DNA of 64,000 nt, from positions 535 to 64,534 of the forward strand of contig NZ_JVKV01000109.1 in the NCBI RefSeq assembly GCF_001072375.1, in the 5' to 3' direction. Positions 55,780 to 64,000 of this stretch are shown piece after piece. The translations under genes and the position numbers were made by a program. This stretch comes from Streptococcus pseudopneumoniae. GTDB lineage: Bacteria > Bacillota > Bacilli > Lactobacillales > Streptococcaceae. The notes beneath the pieces were generated by a model. It saw nothing but the letters and a program-made list of their open reading frames with translations, was not told the origin of the DNA and made no database searches. How positions within the stretch are numbered: position 1 is the first letter of the stretch; the number at the start of each line of letters is the position of its first letter.

Positions 55780-57153
55780 ATGACTAGAAATGGTTTTTTT
55801 ACAGGCTTAGATATCGGAACTAGCTCTATTAAAGTGTTGGTTGCAGAGCTTGTAAATGGTGAAGTAAATGTAATTGGCGTTAGCAATGCCAAAAGTAAAG
55901 GTGTCAAAGATGGGATTATCGTTGACATCGAAGCAGCAGCGACTGCTATTAAGTCTGCAATTTCTCAAGCAGAAGAAAAAGCAGGAATTTCAATCAAGTC
56001 TGTAAACGTTGGCCTACCAGCTAATTTGCTACAAGTGGAGCCAACTCAAGGCATGATTCCAGTGACATCAGATACAAAAGAAATTACGGATCAAGATGTC
56101 GAAAATGTCGTCAAATCAGCCTTGACTAAAAGTATGACTCCAGACCGTGAAGTTATCACCTTTATTCCAGAGGAATTTGTCGTAGATGGATTCCAAGGAA
56201 TTCGTGATCCTCGCGGGATGATGGGTGTGCGTTTGGAAATGCGTGGTCTCTTGTACACTGGCCCACGTACGATCCTCCACAATCTTCGTAAAACTGTTGA
56301 GCGTGTAGGCGTTCAAGTCGATAACGTGATTATTTCACCTCTTGCAATGGTTCACTCTGTCTTGAATGAAGGTGAACGTGAGTTTGGTGCGACTGTTATT
56401 GATATGGGTGGTGGGCAAACGACTGTTGCCACTATTCGCAACCAAGAACTTCAATATACAAATGTTAACCAAGAAGGTGGCGATTATGTCACAAAAGACA
56501 TTTCAAAAGTTCTCAAGACTTCTAAGAAAATTGCAGAAGGTCTAAAACTGAACTATGGGGAAGCTTATCCACCACTAGCTAGCAAGGAAACTTTCCAAGT
56601 TGAAGTGATTGGTGAAGTTGAGCCAGTTGAAGTGACTGAAGAATACTTGGCTGAGATTATTTCAGCAAGACTTAAGCACATTTTTGAGCAAATTAAGCAA
56701 GACTTGGAAAGACGTCACCTGTTAGACTTGCCAGGAGGTATTGTCTTAATTGGTGGGAATGCCCTTCTTCCAGGTGTCGTTGAATTGGCACAAGAAGTAT
56801 TTGGAGTACGCGTTAAGTTATTCGTGCCAAATCAAGTTGGGATTCGCAACCCTGCTTTTGCCCATGTCATCAGCTTGTCAGAATTCGCTGGTAGTCTTAC
56901 TGAAGTGAATGTTTTGGCACAACGAGCAATTCGAGGTGACGAAAGTTTACGCCACCAACCGATTGACTTTAGAAGTTCAGCTCAACCAGTTTCACCTGTT
57001 TCTCCACGACCAGTATTTAATACAGTGACAACTCCTGAGCCTGAAACAACTCAATCTGTTGAACCAGTAGCTCCTCTTCAATCAGAAGAAAAGAGCAAAG
57101 GTAAATTAACGGATCGTTTCCGTAGCTTGATTGGAAGCATGTTTGACGAATAA
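55780..57153 (+). CDS. ftsA: Cell division protein FtsA
   Basis: A 457-residue actin-like ATPase that tethers FtsZ to the membrane. FFTGLDIGTSSIKVLVAEL is the phosphate-1 motif, ATVIDMGGGQTTVA the phosphate-2 motif and IVLIGGNALLPGVVEL the adenosine motif. The C-terminal amphipathic helix (DRFRSLIGSMFDE) is the membrane anchor. It precedes ftsZ by 17 bases. In pneumococcus the cluster follows murF; here it follows a capsule locus. Confidence 0.97.
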   Translation: MTRNGFFTGLDIGTSSIKVLVAELVNGEVNVIGVSNAKSKGVKDGIIVDIEAAATAIKSAISQAEEKAGISIKSVNVGLPANLLQVEPTQGMIPVTSDTKEITDQDVENVVKSALTKSMTPDREVITFIPEEFVVDGFQGIRDPRGMMGVRLEMRGLLYTGPRTILHNLRKTVERVGVQVDNVIISPLAMVHSVLNEGEREFGATVIDMGGGQTTVATIRNQELQYTNVNQEGGDYVTKDISKVLKTSKKIAEGLKLNYGEAYPPLASKETFQVEVIGEVEPVEVTEEYLAEIISARLKHIFEQIKQDLERRHLLDLPGGIVLIGGNALLPGVVELAQEVFGVRVKLFVPNQVGIRNPAFAHVISLSEFAGSLTEVNVLAQRAIRGDESLRHQPIDFRSSAQPVSPVSPRPVFNTVTTPEPETTQSVEPVAPLQSEEKSKGKLTDRFRSLIGSMFDE

Positions 57154-57158
57154 AATAG

Positions 57159-58427
<1,269 letters not shown>

Positions 58428-58432
58428 TGAAG

Positions 58433-59104
58433 ATGAATTTAAAAGAAAATACGAACCTTGTTTTTCAACAGATATCGAATGCAGTTCAGGAAGCCGGTCG
58501 TGAAAACGATTCGGTTTCTGTGATTGCGGTGACCAAATATGTAGATGTTGAAACAGCCTCAGCTTTGGTTTCGCAAGGAGTGCAACACATTGGTGAGAAC
58601 CGTGTTGATAAATTTCTTGACAAGTATCATGCTCTGAGTGATCAGAATCTTACCTGGCATTTGATTGGAACCTTACAGAGACGTAAAGTCAAGGAAGTGA
58701 TTTCTTATGTGGATTATTTTCATGCTTTAGATTCCTTAAAGCTAGCTCAGGAAATTCAAAAACGAGCGGACCACAAGATTAAGTGCTTTTTGCAAGTAAA
58801 TATTTCTAAGGAAGAAAGTAAGCACGGTTTTTCGAAAGAAGAATTGTTAGCTCTCTTACCAGAACTTTCAGAATTAGACCAGATTGAGTATGTAGGTCTG
58901 ATGACCATGGCTCCATTTGAAGCAACTAGTCAAGAGTTACTAGACATATTTAAAGAAACGCAAGAATTGCAAAAAACCATTCAAGAAAAACATCTCCCTA
59001 ATATGCCGATGACCGAACTAAGTATGGGTATGAGTCGAGACTTCAAAGAAGCGATTCAATGTGGTTCAACTTTCGTTCGAATCGGTACAGCATTTTTTAA
59101 ATAG
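58433..59104 (+). CDS. ylmE: YggS/YlmE family PLP-binding protein
   Basis: A 223-residue PLP homeostasis protein. The PLP lysine lies in VIAVTKYVDV and the phosphate-binding end in ELSMGMSRDFKEAI. It is encoded with ftsZ and sepF in most Gram-positive bacteria, but its link to division is unclear. I prefer ATG 58433 (MNLKENTNLV), as in relatives; an ATG six bases earlier overlaps the ftsZ stop. Confidence 0.93.
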   Translation: MNLKENTNLVFQQISNAVQEAGRENDSVSVIAVTKYVDVETASALVSQGVQHIGENRVDKFLDKYHALSDQNLTWHLIGTLQRRKVKEVISYVDYFHALDSLKLAQEIQKRADHKIKCFLQVNISKEESKHGFSKEELLALLPELSELDQIEYVGLMTMAPFEATSQELLDIFKETQELQKTIQEKHLPNMPMTELSMGMSRDFKEAIQCGSTFVRIGTAFFK

Positions 59105-59113
59105 GAAATAACC

Positions 59114-59665
59114 ATGTCACTAAAAGATAAATTTGATAAGTTTATAGATTATTTCACTGAAGATGGAGAAGAGGTGGCACCAAGCGTTGCTGAATTAAAG
59201 TCTGAACAAACCTTAACTTCAGTTTCGGCTCCAAAGGAAGAACTTCCACGAGCTCAACAGTCACCACAATCTTCACAAGTGAATTCTAAAGAGAAAAATA
59301 TTACGCGCCTTCATGCTCGTCAGCAAGAGTTGGCGATGCAGAGCCATCGTAGCACAGAAAAGGTAACTATTGATGTTCGTTATCCTCGTCGCTACGAAGA
59401 TGCAACAGATATCGTTGATTTGTTGGCAGGCAACGAAAGTATTCTCATTGACTTCCAATATATGACTGAAGTACAAGCACGCCGCTGTCTAGATTACTTA
59501 GATGGAGCTCGCCATGTGCTAGCTGGTGAATTGAGAAAAGTTGCAAATACTATGTATCTTTTGACACCAGTAGGAGTTGTGGTTAATATTGAAGACATTC
59601 GCTTGCCAGATGGTTCTCACGGTGAAGAGTTTGATTTTGATATGAAGAGAAATCGAGTGAAGTAA
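59114..59665 (+). CDS. sepF: Cell division protein SepF (YlmF)
   Basis: A 183-residue protein: an N-terminal membrane-binding helix ([20 protein letters not shown]), a variable linker and the C-terminal SepF fold (about 85-175; [22 protein letters not shown]). It bundles FtsZ filaments at the membrane. One-base overlap with ylmG. Confidence 0.95.
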   Translation: MSLKDKFDKFIDYFTEDGEEVAPSVAELKSEQTLTSVSAPKEELPRAQQSPQSSQVNSKEKNITRLHARQQELAMQSHRSTEKVTIDVRYPRRYEDATDIVDLLAGNESILIDFQYMTEVQARRCLDYLDGARHVLAGELRKVANTMYLLTPVGVVVNIEDIRLPDGSHGEEFDFDMKRNRVK

Positions 59666-59928
59666 TGATTTTTCTAATTCGTTTAATACAGAATGCTGCG
59701 ACTATCTATTCATGGATACTTGTAGCTTTTGCTCTATTATCTTGGTTACCCAATGCTTATGATACAGCACTAGGTCGTTTGTTAACTAGCTTAGTCAAAC
59801 CGATCCTTCAACCCTTGAGACGTTTGCCACTAAGGGTTGGTGGTTTTGATTTTACAGTTTGGGTGGCTGTCATTTTAGTTCATTTAGTCGGTAACTATCT
59901 GATCCGTTTTCTTTTAATACTAGCATGA
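59665..59928 (+). CDS. ylmG: YggT family membrane protein (YlmG)
   Basis: An 87-residue protein with two helices and the YGGT signature region SWLPNAYDTALGRLLTSLV. It is a conserved member of the ftsZ-linked cluster; exact function unknown. It overlaps ylmH by four bases (ATGA). Confidence 0.93.
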   Translation: MIFLIRLIQNAATIYSWILVAFALLSWLPNAYDTALGRLLTSLVKPILQPLRRLPLRVGGFDFTVWVAVILVHLVGNYLIRFLLILA

Positions 59929-60710
59929 GAAAAGATATTTATCAGCATTTCTCAGTCGAGGATATTCCTTTCATTGATAAGGGATTGGAGTGGCTTAGGC
60001 AGGTAGAAGAGCACTACGCTCCCATCCTAACTCCCTTTATCAACCCCCATCAGGTCTTTATTTTAAAGACATTGGGGAATCATCAAGGAATTCAAGTTTT
60101 TTCAAGCAACGATTTCGTACCTAGTGAGTATAGTCGTGTGCTTTTTGCACCAGATTATTTCATACCGACTTTGATGGATTTTGAAATGGAATTGCTTGAG
60201 ATTGTTTATTCTAGTAAGTTCGACCAATTGACACATGCCAAGATTTTAGGAACTGTTCTGAATCGTTTGGGAATTGATCGCAAATTGTTTGGTGATATTT
60301 TAGTTACGGAGAATAGGGCTCAAATCATTGTGGACCAAAAATTCACTTCTCTCTTTCAAGATGGAATTCAAAAAATTGCTAGATTGCCTGTCAAACTAGA
60401 AGTCGTATCTTTTGAAGAATTGGTAGAAGCCGTGAGTGATTATCAGGAAAAGGAAGTTTTAATTCCGAGTATGCGCTTGGATGCTTTCTTATCAAATGTT
60501 CTGAAATTGTCTCGCTCGCAGACAGCTGATTTATTAGAAAGAAAATATGTTCAGGTAAATTACCATCTTGTTGAAAAATCTGACTACCAAGTTAAGTTAG
60601 GTGATTTAGTAAGTGTCAGACGCTTTGGACGGATTATCTTACTCAAAGAAAATGGTCAAACCAAAAAAGATAAGAAAAAAATAACAGTCCAATTACTACT
60701 AAGTAAGTGA
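59925..60710 (+). CDS. ylmH: S4-domain RNA-binding protein YlmH
   Basis: A 261-residue protein. The C-terminal S4 domain (about 183-240; MRLDAFLSNVLKLSRSQTAD) binds structured RNA. YlmH has been tied to rescue of stalled ribosomes in Bacillus. It is conserved next to divIVA. Confidence 0.92.
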   Translation: MRKDIYQHFSVEDIPFIDKGLEWLRQVEEHYAPILTPFINPHQVFILKTLGNHQGIQVFSSNDFVPSEYSRVLFAPDYFIPTLMDFEMELLEIVYSSKFDQLTHAKILGTVLNRLGIDRKLFGDILVTENRAQIIVDQKFTSLFQDGIQKIARLPVKLEVVSFEELVEAVSDYQEKEVLIPSMRLDAFLSNVLKLSRSQTADLLERKYVQVNYHLVEKSDYQVKLGDLVSVRRFGRIILLKENGQTKKDKKKITVQLLLSK

Positions 60711-60718
60711 GAAGAAAA

Positions 60719-60973
60719 ATGTCAATTACACCACAAGAAATTATTGATAAAGCTTTCTCCATTAAATTCAGAGGCTATAATAAGGAAGAAGTTGACGAAT
60801 TTTTGGATAAGATTTATTTTGACTATGAGGAACTAGTCCATTACAAGGATGAAACTGAAGTCTATATCAAAAGATTAGAAGAACGTCTTTCGTCTTTTAC
60901 TGATGATTTTCCTAAAAGAACAGTGACAAGCGAGCAAGAACCAGAACCATTGAATGATTCTATTTTTTATTAA
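60719..60973 (+). CDS. Short DivIVA-like protein (N-terminal domain only)
   Basis: An 84-residue protein, MSITPQEIIDKAFSIKFRGY start, closely matching the first 60 residues of the full DivIVA encoded next (shared KFRG-N-EEVDEFLD, LEERLS), then a short unrelated acidic tail. The AGTAAGTGAG(A/G)A upstream segment is also shared, so it is a tandem partial duplication. The DivIVA N-terminal domain senses membrane curvature; a stand-alone head could modulate DivIVA by mixing with it. I start at ATG 60719 to match DivIVA. Confidence 0.82.
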   Translation: MSITPQEIIDKAFSIKFRGYNKEEVDEFLDKIYFDYEELVHYKDETEVYIKRLEERLSSFTDDFPKRTVTSEQEPEPLNDSIFY

Positions 60974-60989
60974 GTAAGTGAGGAAAAAT

Positions 60990-61775
60990 ATGCCAATTAC
61001 ATCGTTAGAAATCAAGGATAAAACCTTTAGTACCAAGTTTAGAGGTTTTAATCCTGAAGAAGTTGATGAATTTCTAGATATTGTTGTTCGTGATTATGAA
61101 ACGCTTGTTCGTAGTAACCATGAAAAAGAGCAACACATTAAAAATTTAGAGGAACGTTTGTCTTATTTTGATGAGATTAAGGAGTCATTGAGCCAGTCTG
61201 TATTGATTGCTCAAGATACTGCAGAACGTGTCAAACAAGCTGCCAATGAACGCTCTCAAAATATCCTTAAACAGGCTGAACAAGATGCCCAGCGTCTGCT
61301 TGATGAAGCTAAGTATAAGGCTAATGAAATCTTGCGTCAAGCTACGGATAATGCTAAGAAGGTTGCAGTAGAGACGGAAGAATTAAAGAATAAGAGCCGT
61401 GTCTTCCATCAACGTTTGAAATCTACGATTGAGAGTCAATTGGCCATTGTAGACTCTTCTGACTGGGAAGAAATTTTGCGTCCGACAGCAACTTACCTTC
61501 AAACAAGTGACGAAGCTTTTAAAGAAGTTGTCGGAGAAGTTTTGGGTGAAGATGTAACTGGATATCATGATGAAGAACCAATTGACATGACTCGTCAGTT
61601 TTCACCAGAGGAAGTAGCAGAGCTCCAAGCTCGCATTGAAGCAGCTAATCGAGAATTGGCTGAATCACAAAAAGAAACAGTTCCAGATAATGCTAGCTCA
61701 GTAGTAGAAGGAGTCGTTTCTTCAAACCAAGATTCTCAACCAGCACCCTTGACAGAATCTATTGATCTTTTATAA
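60990..61775 (+). CDS. divIVA: Cell division protein DivIVA
   Basis: A 261-residue septum/pole protein. N-terminal lipid-binding domain (MPITSLEIKDKTFSTKFRGF), long coiled coils (about 30-60 and 70-150), C-terminal acidic tail. It binds strongly curved membrane and recruits division and wall proteins. Start 60990 is chosen by homology; a frame-extending ATG/GTG-like codon upstream adds only four residues. Confidence 0.95.
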   Translation: MPITSLEIKDKTFSTKFRGFNPEEVDEFLDIVVRDYETLVRSNHEKEQHIKNLEERLSYFDEIKESLSQSVLIAQDTAERVKQAANERSQNILKQAEQDAQRLLDEAKYKANEILRQATDNAKKVAVETEELKNKSRVFHQRLKSTIESQLAIVDSSDWEEILRPTATYLQTSDEAFKEVVGEVLGEDVTGYHDEEPIDMTRQFSPEEVAELQARIEAANRELAESQKETVPDNASSVVEGVVSSNQDSQPAPLTESIDLL

Positions 61776-61784
61776 GAAAGAAAA

Positions 61785-62003
61785 TCTGAGAACAAGATCT
61801 AACCAAACATATTTACAGCGAGTAGGCGATGGTGGAAGTCCTACAGTCCCTGTTGATTAGATTATCCTCTCAAGTTATCAAGTCTGAAGTTAGTAGGATT
61901 TGACGTTCCCCACGTTACGGGAAAAGAGGGAGAAAGACTAGTTCTTTTTCCGAACAAAGGTGGTACCACGATTTTCGTCCTTTTTAGCGAGTCGTGGTTT
62001 TTA
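61785..62003 (+). promoter_or_regulatory. T-box leader of ileS
   Basis: The T-box sequence AAAGGTGGTACCACG is at 61956-61970. It is followed by the terminator CCACGA...TCGTGG with a T run (61965-62003). Upstream, the stem I region includes AGCGAGTAGGCGATGG. Uncharged tRNA-Ile binding would switch the terminator to an antiterminator and allow ileS expression. The specifier codon was not assigned with certainty. Confidence 0.92.
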
Positions 62004-62030
62004 TTTTGTCTATATAAAAAAGGAGATATC

Positions 62031-64000
62031 ATGAAACTCAAAGAAACTTTAAATCTTGGGAAAACTGACTTCCCAATGCGTGCAGGCCTTCCAACCAAAG
62101 AGCCAGTCTGGCAAAAAGAATGGGAAGAAGCAAAGCTCTACCAACGTCGTCAAGAGTTGAATGAAGGAAAACCTCATTTCACTCTTCATGATGGCCCTCC
62201 GTACGCTAACGGAAATATCCACGTTGGTCATGCTATGAACAAGATTTCAAAAGATATCATTGTTCGTTCTAAGTCTATGTCAGGATTCTACGCACCATAC
62301 ATCCCAGGTTGGGATACACACGGACTACCAATCGAGCAAGTTTTGGCAAAACAGGGTGTCAAACGCAAAGAGATGGATTTGGTTGAATACTTGAAACTTT
62401 GCCGTGAATACGCTCTTTCTCAAGTAGATAAACAACGCGAAGACTTCAAACGTTTAGGTGTTTCTGGTGACTGGGAAAATCCATATGTAACTTTGACCCC
62501 TGACTATGAAGCAGCGCAAATTCGTGTCTTCGGCGAGATGGCTAACAAGGGCTATATCTACCGTGGTGCCAAGCCAGTTTACTGGTCATGGTCATCTGAG
62601 TCAGCTCTTGCTGAAGCAGAGATTGAATACCATGACTTGGTTTCAACATCACTTTACTATGCCAATAAGGTCAAGGATGGCAAAGGTGTGTTAGACACTG
62701 ATACTTACATCGTTGTTTGGACAACAACTCCATTTACTATCACGGCTTCTCGTGGTTTGACTGTTGGTGCGGATATTGACTACGTTTTGGTTCAACCTGC
62801 TGGTGAAACTCGTAAGTTTGTGGTTGCTGCTGAATTGTTGAACAGCTTGTCTGAGAAATTTGGCTGGACTGATGTTCAAGTTTTGGCGACTTATCGTGGC
62901 CAAGAATTGAACCATATCGTGACAGAACACCCATGGGATACTGCAGTAGATGAACTCGTTATCCTTGGTGACCACGTTACAACAGACTCAGGTACTGGTA
63001 TCGTCCATACAGCCCCAGGTTTTGGTGAGGATGACTACAATGTCGGTGTTGCTAACGGACTCGAAGTTGCTGTGACAGTTAACGAACGCGGGCTTATGAT
63101 GGAAAATGCAGGTCCTGAGTTTGAAGGCCAATTCTATGATAAGGTTGTTCCAACGGTTATCGAAAAACTTGGTGATTTGCTTCTTGCTCAAGAAGAAATT
63201 TCTCACTCATACCCATTTGACTGGCGTACGAAAAAACCAATCATCTGGCGTGCAGTTCCACAATGGTTTGCTTCAGTATCAAAATTCCGTCAAGATATTT
63301 TAGATGAAATCGAAAAAGTGAAATTCCATTCAGAATGGGGTAAAGTCCGTCTTTACAACATGATCCGTGACCGTGGTGACTGGGTCATCTCACGTCAACG
63401 TGCTTGGGGAGTTCCTCTTCCAATCTTCTACGCAGAAGACGGCACACCAATCATGACAGCTGAAACAATTGAACATGTAGCTCAACTCTTTGAAGAGCAT
63501 GGTTCAATCATCTGGTGGGAACGTGATGCTAAAGACCTCTTGCCAGAAGGATTTACTCATCCAGGTTCACCAAATGGTGAGTTCAAGAAAGAAACAGATA
63601 TCATGGACGTTTGGTTTGACTCAGGTTCATCATGGAACGGTGTCGTGGTTAACCGTCCAGAACTTAAATACCCAGCTGACCTCTACCTTGAAGGTTCTGA
63701 CCAATACCGTGGTTGGTTCAACTCTTCTCTTATCACATCTGTGGCTAACCATGGTGTGGCACCATACAAACAAATCTTGTCACAAGGTTTTGCCCTTGAC
63801 GGTAAAGGTGAAAAGATGTCTAAATCTCTTGGAAATACCATTGCTCCAAGTGATGTTGAAAAACAATTTGGTGCGGAAATCTTGCGTCTCTGGGTAACAA
63901 GTGTAGACTCAAGCAATGACGTGCGTATCTCAATGGATATCTTGAGCCAAGTTTCTGAAACTTACCGTAAGATCCGTAACACTCTTCGTTTCTTGATTGC
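62031..64000 (+). CDS. ileS: Isoleucine--tRNA ligase, N-terminal part (continues beyond window)
   Basis: 656 codons are inside the window; the frame stays open to the end. It is a class I synthetase: [19 protein letters not shown] holds the HIGH motif and [12 protein letters not shown] the KMSKS motif (about codon 596). The editing domain lies between. AAGGAG precedes the ATG, and a T-box controls it. It charges tRNA-Ile. In pneumococcus ileS also lies close behind divIVA. Confidence 0.97.
   Translation, partial: MKLKETLNLGKTDFPMRAGLPTKEPVWQKEWEEAKLYQRRQELNEGKPHFTLHDGPPYANGNIHVGHAMNKISKDIIVRSKSMSGFYAPYIPGWDTHGLPIEQVLAKQGVKRKEMDLVEYLKLCREYALSQVDKQREDFKRLGVSGDWENPYVTLTPDYEAAQIRVFGEMANKGYIYRGAKPVYWSWSSESALAEAEIEYHDLVSTSLYYANKVKDGKGVLDTDTYIVVWTTTPFTITASRGLTVGADIDYVLVQPAGETRKFVVAAELLNSLSEKFGWTDVQVLATYRGQELNHIVTEHPWDTAVDELVILGDHVTTDSGTGIVHTAPGFGEDDYNVGVANGLEVAVTVNERGLMMENAGPEFEGQFYDKVVPTVIEKLGDLLLAQEEISHSYPFDWRTKKPIIWRAVPQWFASVSKFRQDILDEIEKVKFHSEWGKVRLYNMIRDRGDWVISRQRAWGVPLPIFYAEDGTPIMTAETIEHVAQLFEEHGSIIWWERDAKDLLPEGFTHPGSPNGEFKKETDIMDVWFDSGSSWNGVVVNRPELKYPADLYLEGSDQYRGWFNSSLITSVANHGVAPYKQILSQGFALDGKGEKMSKSLGNTIAPSDVEKQFGAEILRLWVTSVDSSNDVRISMDILSQVSETYRKIRNTLRFLI

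Overview
The window is low-GC Gram-positive chromosome from a mitis-group Streptococcus, most like S. mitis or S. oralis. The evidence is a PBP2b with pneumococcal-type motifs and numbering, BOX-type intergenic repeats, a wzg-wzh-wzd-wze-wchA capsule operon head behind dexB, tandem AliB-like oligopeptide-binding lipoproteins, and an ftsA-ftsZ-ylm-divIVA-ileS block. It is not a typical pneumococcus: as I remember pneumococcal maps, the pbp2b-recR-ddl-murF block and the ftsA block are neighbours. Here they are about 48 kb apart, with ribosomal genes, gshF, a UmuC cassette, secA-recG, glmS, dexB and a capsule-type locus in between. Species is not proven.

Layout. (1) 1-860: 3' end of a repeat-bearing LPXTG surface protein, then intergenic repeats. 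(2) 894-8650: rpiR-type regulator (minus), pbp2b, recR, ddl, murF, a NUDIX hydrolase and a membrane protein; mostly peptidoglycan synthesis. (3) 8671-13418: rplM-rpsI with an L13-type leader, then a decayed integrative-element zone. That zone has a second, synonymously diverged rpsI 3' end, an integrase relic, an IS30-type relic and an intact gshF. (4) 13460-17320: acetyltransferase, then a LexA-like hdiR-umuC-ORF3-ORF4 damage-response operon and a relic of another umuC copy. (5) 17482-27838: TPM protein-LemA pair, secA, two DAHP synthases, acpS, alr, recG. (6) 27850-32300: two tandem tiny genes behind matching response-regulator-type promoters, glmS with two NagR-like operators, and a DUF1846 gene (minus). 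(7) 32381-55537: dexB under a cre site, two oligopeptide-binding lipoproteins, and a Wzx/Wzy capsule-type locus. (8) 55695-64000: ftsA, ftsZ, ylmE, sepF, ylmG, ylmH, a short DivIVA-like gene, divIVA, and T-box-controlled ileS running off the end.

Polysaccharide locus. Wzg/Wzh/Wzd/Wze handle regulation and attachment, and WchA starts the repeat unit with glucose-1-phosphate. An Alg14/Alg13-like pair probably adds galactose. A TagF-like transferase, an IspD-like cytidylyltransferase and an SDR enzyme look like a CDP-polyol phosphate module. Two GT2 enzymes, Wzy, Wzx, an acyltransferase and Glf (galactofuranose supply) complete it. The rhamnose genes at the end are destroyed: the start of rmlA is joined out of frame to the end of rmlD, with rmlC and rmlB missing.

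Most unusual observations: the rpsI-linked element scar, the paired 21- and 25-residue peptide genes with CiaR-like promoters, the rmlA/rmlD deletion, the stand-alone DivIVA head gene, and the palindrome overlapping the hdiR promoter. All calls come from reading the sequence by eye; family and synteny statements are from memory and no database was searched.
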